From assembly GCA_035529895.1 (NCBI GenBank), contig DATKVV010000084.1, positions 1 through 51,189 on the forward strand: a stretch of DNA of 51,189 nt. Direction: 5' to 3'. This document shows, piece after piece, positions 24,989 to 32,570 of the stretch. The position numbers and the translations under genes were made by a program. Within the stretch, counting starts at the first letter, position 1. The number at the start of each line of letters is the position of its first letter. The stretch comes from JAUWKC01 sp035529895 (lineage in GTDB: Bacteria; Planctomycetota; Phycisphaerae; Sedimentisphaerales; Anaerobacaceae). The notes beneath the pieces were generated by a model. It saw only the letters and a program-made list of their open reading frames with translations, searched no databases and was not told the DNA's origin.

Positions 24989-26824
24989 TCAGTCCAACTG
25001 GAATTGGGCCTTGTACATATCTACCTCGTGCTGAGCGGCCTGGGGCTGCTCCTGCTTGAAGAGCATCTGGTTTTCCATAACCAAAACGTCCATGTTGGTA
25101 GCCATGAAGCATCTATATGCGTGCTCGGGGGAGCAGACGATAGGCTCGCCCCGAATATTAAAGCTCGTATTGATAATGACCGGGCAGCCGGTTTCTTCTT
25201 TGAAGCGACTCATCAGGCGGTGGAGTCTCGGGTGACGCTGCCGGTCGACGGTCTGGATACGTGCCGAGTAATCCACATGTGTGATGGCGGGTACGACGCT
25301 GCGTTTGACCTTTAGCTTTTCCAGTCCCTTGAGCTTGTCGGGCGGTATATTCACAGGCAGTCTCTTTTCCTGTCTGATTGGTGCGACCAGGAGCATATAG
25401 GGGCTGTCCTTTTCGGAGTTCATCTCGAAATAATCGTCGACATCCTCGCGGAGCACGCAGGGTGCGAACGGGCGGAAGGACTCACGGAACTTGATTTTGA
25501 GGTTCATAGTGGACTGCATTTTTTCGCTGCGGGCGTCGCCTATGATGCTGCGACTTCCGAGGGCGCGAGGTCCGAACTCCATGCGGCCCTGGAACCAGCC
25601 GATTACCTTTTCCTGCTTTATGAGGTCGGCGCTTTTGTCGATCAATTGTTCTTCATCTTCAAACGTGTGGTATCTGGCGTTCACCGAGTCGAGGAACCGG
25701 CAGATTTGTTCGTTGGTGTACGCGGGTCCCAGTAAAGATGCCCGTTGTTTATCGCGGCCGTCGACGCTGCGCTCGTTACCGAGCAGTTGGTACCATACGA
25801 ACAGGGCGGCGCCGAGCGCACCGCCGGCATCCCCGGCAGCGGGCTGAATCCAGATTTTGTCGTACGGTCCTTCCCTGAGGATGCGGCCGTTGGCGACGCA
25901 GTTCAGTGCGACGCCGCCGGCGAGGGCAAGGTTCTTTTCCCCCGTCTGCTCGTGTACGTGACAGGCGGCGCGCATCAGGATTTCTTCGGTGACGGCTTGG
26001 ATGGATGCGGCGATGTCCATTTCGCGCTCGGTCAGCGGGGCCTCGGGCTTTCGCGGCGGGCCGCCAAAGAGTTTTTCGAACCTGAGGCTGGTCATTACGG
26101 TGCTGTGACAATAAGCGAAATAAGACATATCCAGGCGCAGGGAGCCGTCCGGCTTTACGTCGACGAGCTTTTCCATAATAAGGTCGTAGTATTTTGGCTG
26201 GCCGTAAGGTGCCAGGCCCATCAGCTTGTATTCGCCGGAATTGACCTTGAAGCCCGTGAAGTAGGTGAAGGCGCTATAGAGCAGGCCCAGCGAGTGAGGG
26301 AATTCCATTGTGTGGGATAATTGGATTCTGTTGCCCTTGCCTTTTCCGAAGCTGGCGGTCGCCCATTCGCCCACGCCGTCCATAGTCAGGATGGCGGCTT
26401 CTTCGAAGGGCGACGGGAAGAAGGCGCTGGCGGCATGGGACTCGTGGTGCTCGGTGAAGATGTACCGGCCTTTATACCTGCTTCGCAGGGCCTTGTCCAT
26501 TTCCCGAGGCAGGTGCAGCTTTTGACGGAGCCACACTGGCATTCCCATTGAGAACTGTCTGAATCCGCGAGGGGCATAGGCGATGTACGTTTCGAGCAGC
26601 CTTTCGAATTTGACCAGCGGTTTCTCGTAAAAAACGACGTAATCGAGGCTTTCGGGCGTGAGGTCCACAGCCTGGAGGCAATAGTCAACGGCATTTGAGG
26701 GAAACTGGAAGTCGTGTTTTATCCGGGTGAATCGCTCCTCCTGTGCGGCGGCAAGTATTTCGCCATCGCGGACGAGTGCTGCAGCACTGTCATGATAAAA
26801 AGCCGATATTCCCAAAATATTCAT
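24989..26824 (-). CDS. Carbamoyltransferase, NodU/CmcH/SxtI type
   Basis: The enzyme transfers a carbamoyl group from carbamoyl phosphate, via carbamoyl-AMP, to a hydroxyl of a sugar or secondary metabolite. The 611 residues are full length. The N-terminal Kae1-like ATPase/transferase domain (MNILGISAFYHDSAAALV, EHHESHAASAFFPSPF with the metal-binding histidines, TMDGVGEW, LAGGVALNCVANGRI) is followed by the C-terminal YrdC-like part (GRMEFGPRALGSRSIIGD, FRPFAPCVLRED, INTSFNIRGEPIV). It leads the SxtJ-DUF5989-SGNH genes. Its ATG overlaps the stop of a 49-residue upstream gene by 4 bases. The acceptor is unknown; the window's glycosyltransferases make a glycan attractive. Confidence 0.95.
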   Translation of the reverse strand: MNILGISAFYHDSAAALVRDGEILAAAQEERFTRIKHDFQFPSNAVDYCLQAVDLTPESLDYVVFYEKPLVKFERLLETYIAYAPRGFRQFSMGMPVWLRQKLHLPREMDKALRSRYKGRYIFTEHHESHAASAFFPSPFEEAAILTMDGVGEWATASFGKGKGNRIQLSHTMEFPHSLGLLYSAFTYFTGFKVNSGEYKLMGLAPYGQPKYYDLIMEKLVDVKPDGSLRLDMSYFAYCHSTVMTSLRFEKLFGGPPRKPEAPLTEREMDIAASIQAVTEEILMRAACHVHEQTGEKNLALAGGVALNCVANGRILREGPYDKIWIQPAAGDAGGALGAALFVWYQLLGNERSVDGRDKQRASLLGPAYTNEQICRFLDSVNARYHTFEDEEQLIDKSADLIKQEKVIGWFQGRMEFGPRALGSRSIIGDARSEKMQSTMNLKIKFRESFRPFAPCVLREDVDDYFEMNSEKDSPYMLLVAPIRQEKRLPVNIPPDKLKGLEKLKVKRSVVPAITHVDYSARIQTVDRQRHPRLHRLMSRFKEETGCPVIINTSFNIRGEPIVCSPEHAYRCFMATNMDVLVMENQMLFKQEQPQAAQHEVDMYKAQFQLD

Positions 26825-26970
26825 ACCGTTTGCTTCCGTTTGAACCGGCCTGCAGGTCTGTGGGCCTTGAGATAGTTGCGAATTCTCGCGGCCAGACGAC
26901 CGAAAATCCGCCCTAAAATCAGCGGCTCCGTGAAAGAAAGCACACTTTTTAAGAAAAACGGTTTTTTCAT
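26821..26970 (-). CDS. Small basic protein (49 aa) ahead of the carbamoyltransferase
   Basis: No family was recognised. The protein has a hydrophobic-amphipathic first half (MKKPFFLKSVLSFTEPLIL) and a very basic second half (RLAARIRNYLKAHRPAGRFK). It ends in an ATGA overlap with the carbamoyltransferase start, so it is coupled to it. I chose the ATG at 26970; a longer frame starts at 27012. It could be a membrane-associated accessory peptide of the modification system or just a leader that sets expression. Confidence 0.5.
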   Translation of the reverse strand: MKKPFFLKSVLSFTEPLILGRIFGRLAARIRNYLKAHRPAGRFKRKQTV

Positions 26971-26989
26971 ATCAAAATCTTGTTTCTTC

Positions 26990-27017
26990 TTGCAATTCTG
27001 ATATGAAATCATATTAT
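26990..27017 (+). promoter_or_regulatory. Probable promoter region shared by rpmB (+) and the carbamoylation operon (-)
   Basis: On the plus strand TTGCAA (26990) and TATTAT (27012) are 16 nt apart, about 70 nt before rpmB. The same AT-rich stretch gives a perfect TATAAT on the minus strand (27018-27013) upstream of the 49-residue gene, but without a well-spaced -35. Confidence 0.35.
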
Positions 27018-27087
27018 AGTTACCCGTGTTGAGTCAATAGAGTAGTGGAAGAGTTGTAAGCTACAAGATACGACAGGAGTATATTAG

Positions 27088-27354
27088 ATGTCGAGAGTAT
27101 GTCAGTTTACCGGTAAAAAAACGGTGTCGGGCAGGAGCATCTCCAGACGCGGCAAGGCCAAGCATCTTGGTGGCGTCGGCAGGAAGATTACGGGCATCAG
27201 CAACAGGAAGTTCAAGCCGAATATCCAAAAGGTGCGGGCCGTAGTTAACGGCAAGGTATGCCGGGTCAAGGCTTCGGCGAAGGCGATACGTTTGGGGCTT
27301 ATTGAAAAGCCGCTTAAGCGAAATTACAAACCCGCCGACGAAGCGACCGGCTAA
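27088..27354 (+). CDS. rpmB: 50S ribosomal protein L28
   Basis: L28 is a small basic protein of the large ribosomal subunit. The 88 residues start MSRVCQFTGKKTVSGRSISR, the typical L28 N-terminus, followed by HLGGVGRKITGISNRKFKPNIQK in two parts and the VRAVVNGKVCRVKASAKAI core. The length is normal. An ACAGGAGT ribosome site lies about 8 nt upstream, and a strong terminator follows 25 nt after the stop, so it is probably its own transcription unit with the gat genes starting afresh or fed by read-through. Confidence 0.97.
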   Translation: MSRVCQFTGKKTVSGRSISRRGKAKHLGGVGRKITGISNRKFKPNIQKVRAVVNGKVCRVKASAKAIRLGLIEKPLKRNYKPADEATG

Positions 27355-27379
27355 AAAGGTTTTTCACGGGCACTGATTC

Positions 27380-27410
27380 AAAGCGAGGCGGGTTCGGCCT
27401 CGCTTTTTGT
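27380..27410 (+). terminator. Rho-independent terminator after rpmB
   Basis: A 10-bp stem (AAAGCGAGGC with GCCTCGCTTT) with a 7-nt loop, followed by a T-rich tail. It lies between rpmB and gatC. Confidence 0.82.
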
Positions 27411-27427
27411 TTGGGCAGGGCAAAGAA

Positions 27428-27736
27428 ATGGGGCAGAAAATCGACCGCGAGCTGGTGAAAAAGGTTGCGAAGCTCTCTCGTCTCGAGCTGACGGAGGCGG
27501 AGGTCGAGGAGTTTACGGGGCAGTTAAGGGCAATCCTTGACTATGTGGAGAAAATGAACGAGCTGGATACTGCGGATGTTGAGCCTTTGGCACATTGCCT
27601 GCCTGTCAGCAACGTTTTTCGAGAGGATGTAGTCAAGGAGTCGCTGGGTACGGAGAAGGCGTTAGCGAACGCACCTCAGCGGGACGGCAACTTTTTTAAG
27701 GTGCCGAAGATACTTGAGGATGGTTCCGGAGCGTAA
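27428..27736 (+). CDS. gatC: Asp-tRNA(Asn)/Glu-tRNA(Gln) amidotransferase subunit C
   Basis: GatC is the small subunit that wraps around GatA and stabilises the GatCAB amidotransferase, which turns Glu-tRNA(Gln) or Asp-tRNA(Asn) into the amidated forms. The 102 residues show the family pattern: DRELVKKVAKLSRLELTEAE, GQLRAILDYVEKMNELDT and VEPLAHCLPVSNVFREDV. The ATG at 27428 follows GGGCAGGG. It is separated from gatA by about 2.9 kb of sugar-metabolism genes on the same strand. Confidence 0.94.
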   Translation: MGQKIDRELVKKVAKLSRLELTEAEVEEFTGQLRAILDYVEKMNELDTADVEPLAHCLPVSNVFREDVVKESLGTEKALANAPQRDGNFFKVPKILEDGSGA

Positions 27737-27797
27737 AGCGGTTTCCCGGAAACGAACGATAACGGGATAACGGGCGGAATTTGAAGGAGGTTAGGCA

Positions 27798-29120
27798 GTG
27801 GTAAAAAAAGCAAATCTTAATCGACGTGAGTTTTTGAAAGGTACGGCGGTTGCGGTTGGGAGCGCGGCGGGTCTGCCTTATTTTGTACCTGCATCGGCTC
27901 TGGGTAAGGGGGGCAATGTCGCGGCGAGTGAACGCATTACACTGGGCTTTATCGGGCTTGGCATACGCGGCGGCAGCCATGTGCGGACCTTTCTTGGGTA
28001 CAAGGAGACGCAGGTCGCGGCGGTATGTGATGTGGACCGGTCCCGGCGCGAGGCGACGAAAAAGCTGATTGAGGAATACTACGGCCGGCAGACAAGCGGG
28101 ACTTATAAGGGCTGCGACACATATAGCGACTTCCGCGAGATGTTGGGCCGCAAGGACATCGACGCGGTTGTCATTGCGACGCCCGAACACTGGCACTCGC
28201 TGACGATGATAGCGGCAGCGAAGGCGGGCAAGGACGTCTATGGCGAAAAGGCGCTGACGCTGACGGTGCCGGAGGGGCGGGTTCTGTGCGAGACGGTGCG
28301 CCGGTACGGTTGTGTGTTTCAGGTGGGGACGCAGCAGCGTTCGTCGCGCAATTTCCGTTTTGCGTGTGAACTGGCTCGCAACGGCTATCTCGGCAAGCTG
28401 CAGAGGGTCAAGGTTGGCGTTCCCGGCGGGCATGCGCTGCCGGACGCGCCGACGATTCCGGTGCCCGAAGGTCTGGACTACGATATGTGGCTTGGGCCGG
28501 CGCCGCTTGCACCGTATAACGCGGTGCGATGTACCAGCCCGGAGGGGTGGTATCATATTTACGATTACTGTGCTGGATGGATTCAGTCGTGGGGCGTGCA
28601 TCACATTGACATCGCATTGTGGGGGGCGCCGAGTCTGTTGAAGTCCCCTCTTGAAGTTGAGGGGATGGCTGTGTTTCCCACGGAGGGGCTGGGCAATACG
28701 TCGCTGACGTGGCGGGTCGAATTTGTCACTGGCGACGGGTTGCGTCTGAGCTTTTCAGACAACGGCTATCACAAGGCTGGCTGTCGGTTCGAGGGTGAGA
28801 AGGGGTGGGTGCATGTCAATCGCAAAGACATCTCGGCAGGGCCGGAGTCATTACTAAACGTGAAGCTCGGGCCCCGGGAGGAGCATTTGTACGAATCCAG
28901 CAACCACCATGCGAACTTTTTGGAGTGTGTGAGGAGCCGGCGTGAAACAGCGGCCCCGGTGGAAGCGGGCCACGCGGCTACGACCGTTACCCTTATTGCG
29001 GACGTTGCGACCCGGCTGAGGCGGAAGGTTACGTGGGACTGGAAATCTGAGCGTTTTGTCAACGACCAGGAGGCAAACCGGATGCTAAAGCGCCCAATGC
29101 GAAGCCCGTGGAGGTTGTAG
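27798..29120 (+). CDS. Gfo/Idh/MocA family oxidoreductase with Tat signal
   Basis: This NAD(P)-dependent sugar or inositol dehydrogenase-like protein of 440 residues starts with a twin-arginine export signal (NRREFLKGTAVAVGSAAGLP). The Rossmann domain has GFIGLGIRGGSHV, and the conserved ATPEHWHSLTMIAAAKAG and DVYGEKALTLTV carry the usual E-K pair. The C-terminal domain has GAHHIDI-like WGVHHIDIALWG. The start is GTG with GAAGGAGG about 10 nt upstream. Planctomycetes have many such exported paralogues, often beside a sugar isomerase, as here 60 nt downstream. The substrate is unknown. It lies inside the gatC-gatA interval. Confidence 0.93.
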   Translation: MVKKANLNRREFLKGTAVAVGSAAGLPYFVPASALGKGGNVAASERITLGFIGLGIRGGSHVRTFLGYKETQVAAVCDVDRSRREATKKLIEEYYGRQTSGTYKGCDTYSDFREMLGRKDIDAVVIATPEHWHSLTMIAAAKAGKDVYGEKALTLTVPEGRVLCETVRRYGCVFQVGTQQRSSRNFRFACELARNGYLGKLQRVKVGVPGGHALPDAPTIPVPEGLDYDMWLGPAPLAPYNAVRCTSPEGWYHIYDYCAGWIQSWGVHHIDIALWGAPSLLKSPLEVEGMAVFPTEGLGNTSLTWRVEFVTGDGLRLSFSDNGYHKAGCRFEGEKGWVHVNRKDISAGPESLLNVKLGPREEHLYESSNHHANFLECVRSRRETAAPVEAGHAATTVTLIADVATRLRRKVTWDWKSERFVNDQEANRMLKRPMRSPWRL

Positions 29121-29180
29121 ACGGATGTAAATTCCACCTGGTCGTTAGGGTATGGACAAATATTCAAGGAGAAAACGAAA

Positions 29181-30017
29181 ATGAAAATCGGAATTCATAC
29201 GGACAACTATCGATTGGAGTCTCGCAGCGCCGAGTACTGCTTCGACAGCATCGCCAGGATTGGTGCGAAGTACACTGAGCTCAATATGATGCAGGGTTTC
29301 GACCTTTTTCAGGGTCTGGGTTTCATCCCGAATATAAGCCTGTTTGAGGACCCGTTTGAGATTCGGGAGATGCTGGAGCAGCGGGGTCTGAAGGCAAGCT
29401 GTCTGGATGCGCACTATCCGATATGGTCGTACCGGTGCGTGGAGCACATGCGCATGGCCATTCTGTTTGCGGACCAGATGGGTGTGGACGCCATCGCAAC
29501 AACAGATTCGCAAGAGCTTCCTAAGGATATGAGTGAGGAGGAGGCATTTGCGATAATTAAGTATCACCTCGGGGAGGTGCTGAAATTTGCCGACCGGCAC
29601 AAGGTAGCGGTGTGTCTGGAGCCGCACGGCCAGCTTACCAATCATCCGGAAAAGATGCGGCGGCTGGTCGACTGCCAGCCGAGCGAATATCTGCGCATCA
29701 ACTTTGACACCGGCAATGCTTTTATGCGGGGGTGGCAGCCGCAGGAATTTCTGGAGCAGGTTATTGATAAGGTGCATCACTGTCACGTCAAGGACGTGGC
29801 GCCGGAGCTGGCTTCCGAGAGCCGGGGCGAGGAGACGGGAATAATATCCAGCGACGTATCAGTGGGGGAAGGGGTTAACGCTGAGAATATTGTTGCTTGT
29901 CTGCAGGTATTCAACAAACATGGCTTCGAAGGCGTGCTTTGCCTCGAGTGTGGCGGAGAGGCTCGCTCGAAAAAAAGCTTTGAGTGGCTGTCGAAGCAGG
30001 TGGCGTTGCTGGCGTGA
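29181..30017 (+). CDS. Sugar phosphate isomerase/epimerase (xylose-isomerase-like TIM barrel)
   Basis: The 278-residue cytoplasmic protein is an AP-endonuclease-2/xylose-isomerase-like TIM barrel. It begins MKIGIHTDNYRLESRS and has the typical metal-ligand positions: VCLEPHGQLTNHPEK (Glu), LRINFDTGNAF (Asp), HHCHVKDVAPE (His, Asp) and CLECGGEAR (Glu). AAGGAGA lies about 9 nt upstream. It follows the Gfo/Idh/MocA gene closely, a pairing common in polyol and inositol-like catabolism. The exact sugar is not deducible. Confidence 0.9.
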   Translation: MKIGIHTDNYRLESRSAEYCFDSIARIGAKYTELNMMQGFDLFQGLGFIPNISLFEDPFEIREMLEQRGLKASCLDAHYPIWSYRCVEHMRMAILFADQMGVDAIATTDSQELPKDMSEEEAFAIIKYHLGEVLKFADRHKVAVCLEPHGQLTNHPEKMRRLVDCQPSEYLRINFDTGNAFMRGWQPQEFLEQVIDKVHHCHVKDVAPELASESRGEETGIISSDVSVGEGVNAENIVACLQVFNKHGFEGVLCLECGGEARSKKSFEWLSKQVALLA

Positions 30018-30059
30018 TATGGCAGGGTGATTTTTGATTTGTGCAGGACGAATTGTTAC

Positions 30060-30612
30060 ATGCGCCCGGTAAGCAGTCATGGGGCCGGACGACCACGAGG
30101 ACATGATAGTCAATTGAGAAGGCGTTACTTAGTAGGTTTGGTTCTCATCGTTGTGGGTCTGGGCGGTTGCGCCGGGTTTTGGCACCGCCTTGAGCTATCG
30201 CCCCGCATGCGGCAGGGTACGTTTGAATTTAGAATTGCAGACCAACCGAATGTCAGCAGCGAAAGCTGCCGCCACTTGGTCGTTTTACCGAAGGGGTATG
30301 CGAAAAAAGGGCAACCGTGGCCGCTGATTATGTATCTGCACAGCGCCGGTAAACGCCCGGAGGATTTGAATAAGATATGGATTCCCATGCCGCCTCAAGA
30401 ATGTTCCCGTTTGGGCTTTTCACGGGGCGAAGGACGAGATTATTCCAGTTAACGAATCTGAAGAAATGGTCGCAGCGGTCAACGCCTGCGGAGGAAATGC
30501 TAAGTTGACGGTTTATCCTGACGCCGAGCATAATGCCTGGACGCCGACCTACAGGAACAAGGAGCTTTACGATTGGTTTCTTAAACATCGCAAAGTAACG
30601 GAGCACGAATGA
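30060..30612 (+). pseudogene. Broken alpha/beta hydrolase (internal deletion with frameshift)
   Basis: The first half is in frame with 30060 and reads a lipoprotein-like signal (LVGLVLIVVGLGGC), then a carbohydrate-esterase/prolyl-oligopeptidase-like start (HLVVLPKGYAKKGQPWPLIM, then YLHSAGKRPEDLNKIW), and runs out of frame near 30400. A different frame then gives the family's end: PVWAFHGAKDEIIPV with the catalytic Asp, YPDAEHNAWTPTY with the catalytic His, stopping at 30612. The middle, which should carry the nucleophile G-x-S-x-G, is missing, probably 100-150 residues. The gene is therefore dead as an enzyme. It lies between the isomerase and gatA. Confidence 0.85.
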
Positions 30613-30622
30613 TGGGTGATAT

Positions 30623-32095
30623 ATGGCCATTGAGCAACTAAGCGCAACAGAGTTGCGGGATAGAATAGCCGCCGGGCAGGTCAGGAGCGTTGCGGCGACT
30701 GAAGCTGTTTTCAAGGCTATAGAAAAATATGAGCGGGTGGTCGGTGCCTATATCAGCACCTTCGAGGAGCAAGCGCTGGCGAAAGCCAAAGAGGTTGGCG
30801 AGAGGGTCGCGGCGGGTGAGCCGGTGGGGGCGTTGGCGGGGGTGCCGGTTGCGATAAAGGACGTTCTGTGCACGGCTTTCGGCGCTACGACGTGCGCATC
30901 GAAGATATTGGAGAATTTTCACGCACCCTATAACGCTACGGCGGTTGAAAAGCTGCTGGCTGCGGATGCGGTGATAGTAGGCAAGACAAATATGGATGAG
31001 TTTGCGATGGGTTCGAGCACGGAGAACTCGGGCCTGAAGCGAACGGTTAACCCGTGGGATACGAGCCGGGTGCCGGGCGGCAGCAGCGGGGGTTCGGCGG
31101 CAGCAGTGGCCGCGGGGATGTGTTTTGCGGCTCTGGGCTCGGATACCGGCGGCTCGATTCGGCAGCCTGCGGGTTTTTGTGGAGTGGTCGGGCTAAAGCC
31201 AACTTACGGGCGGGTTTCACGATACGGTCTTGTCGCGTACGGGTCAAGTCTGGACCAAATCGGGCCGGTGACGCGGACGGTGGGCGACTGCGCGCTGATG
31301 CTAAATGTGATAGCCGGTCACGACCCGGCGGACAGCACGAGCGTGGATGAGAAAAGGGCTCCCGTGCATGATTATCTTGAGAAGCTTGATGAGCCGGTGG
31401 GCGGGCTGAAGATAGCAGTCGCGCCGGCGTTTAATAAAGGTGCGGATGAGCAGGTGCTCAGGGCGATTAACGAAGCTGTTGGATTGTATAAGAAGCTCGG
31501 GGCGGAGGTGATAGAAGTTGAAATGCCTCACCTGGATTATGCTATTGCCTCTTATTACGTGATAGCGACGGCGGAGGCTTCGAGCAATCTGGCAAGGTAT
31601 GACGGGGTGCATTACGGGCATCGTACGGCCAATCCGAGGGATTATGTCGAGGTGTATTCGAAGTCGCGGGAGGAGGGGTTCGGCAAAGAGGTCAAGAGGC
31701 GAATCATGTTAGGGACTTATGCGCTTTCGAGCGGGTACTATGACGCATACTATCTGAAGGCGCTTAAGGTGAGGAATTTGATACGTGGGGATTTCACGAA
31801 GGTGTTCGAGAAGTGTGACTGCATTATGATGCCGGTGTCGCCGACAACGGCGTTCAAGATAGGTGAAAAGGTTGACGACCCGCTGCAGATGTACCTTTCG
31901 GATATTTATACGATAGCGGCCAATTTAGCGGGGATACCGGGCGTCTGTATTCCCTGCGGGTTCGACGATAAAGGGCTACCGATTGGTTTGCAGATACTTG
32001 GGCCGGCTTTTTGCGAAGACAGGCTGCTGCGGATAGCAAGAATGTTTGAAGCGCGGACGGACTGGCACATGTGCAGGCCGCAGATGCAATGTTGA
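30623..32095 (+). CDS. gatA: Asp-tRNA(Asn)/Glu-tRNA(Gln) amidotransferase subunit A
   Basis: GatA is the amidase that releases ammonia from glutamine for GatB. The 490 residues carry the amidase-signature triad: Lys in GVPVAIKDVLCT (about 78), the cis-Ser in GSDTGGSIRQPAGFCG and the nucleophile Ser in the same block, preceded by GGSSGGSAAAVAAG. The C-terminal MPVSPTTAFKIGE and ANLAGIPGVCIPCGF are typical. The start lies 10 nt after the broken hydrolase. It is followed closely by a GNAT gene and gatB. Confidence 0.97.
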   Translation: MAIEQLSATELRDRIAAGQVRSVAATEAVFKAIEKYERVVGAYISTFEEQALAKAKEVGERVAAGEPVGALAGVPVAIKDVLCTAFGATTCASKILENFHAPYNATAVEKLLAADAVIVGKTNMDEFAMGSSTENSGLKRTVNPWDTSRVPGGSSGGSAAAVAAGMCFAALGSDTGGSIRQPAGFCGVVGLKPTYGRVSRYGLVAYGSSLDQIGPVTRTVGDCALMLNVIAGHDPADSTSVDEKRAPVHDYLEKLDEPVGGLKIAVAPAFNKGADEQVLRAINEAVGLYKKLGAEVIEVEMPHLDYAIASYYVIATAEASSNLARYDGVHYGHRTANPRDYVEVYSKSREEGFGKEVKRRIMLGTYALSSGYYDAYYLKALKVRNLIRGDFTKVFEKCDCIMMPVSPTTAFKIGEKVDDPLQMYLSDIYTIAANLAGIPGVCIPCGFDDKGLPIGLQILGPAFCEDRLLRIARMFEARTDWHMCRPQMQC

Positions 32096-32111
32096 ACAGG
32101 TAGTACTGATT

Positions 32112-32534
32112 ATGGAAGTACAGCTTTCTGAGGACCTGGGAGCGGTAAACTGGGAAGAGCTGGCGAACGTGTTCGAGCTGGCGCCGCTCGGCCATCGGGA
32201 GCCTGAGCAGCTTAAGGCGGCTTTTGAGAACAGCGATTTGCGATGCTTTGTCTATTATCGAGGAAAGCTGATAGGTGCAGGAAGGGCTTTGTCGGATGGC
32301 GTGTATCAGGCGGCTATTTACGATGTTGTGGTTCTTCCGGAATATCAGCGTAAAGGGATTGGGACGCGGATAATGAATTATCTGGTAAGTCGGGCCAGGG
32401 TCGGACGCATTATCATTTATGTGGTTGCGGGGAAAGAAGTTTTCTATGAAAGGCTGGGATTCAGAAAGATGAAGACGGCAATGAGCCTTCTTACAGATGA
32501 AAAATGGCGACGGCAGAACGGTTATAATGAATAG
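32112..32534 (+). CDS. GNAT-family N-acetyltransferase
   Basis: The 140-residue protein is a GNAT fold. It begins MEVQLSEDLGAVNWEELANV, and the acetyl-CoA-binding motif A is VVLPEYQRKGIGTRIMNYL, with the pyrophosphate loop Q-R-K-G-I-G. The end has FYERLGFRKMKTAMS, the usual beta-bulge region. The start at 32112 is chosen since the fold begins there and it lies 17 nt after gatA; a longer frame overlaps gatA. The substrate is unknown. It sits between gatA and gatB, which is an uncommon insertion. Confidence 0.87.
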   Translation: MEVQLSEDLGAVNWEELANVFELAPLGHREPEQLKAAFENSDLRCFVYYRGKLIGAGRALSDGVYQAAIYDVVVLPEYQRKGIGTRIMNYLVSRARVGRIIIYVVAGKEVFYERLGFRKMKTAMSLLTDEKWRRQNGYNE

Positions 32535-32570
32535 CGGACTCAGGGGATAGTTAACCGACAGGCGAAGAAA

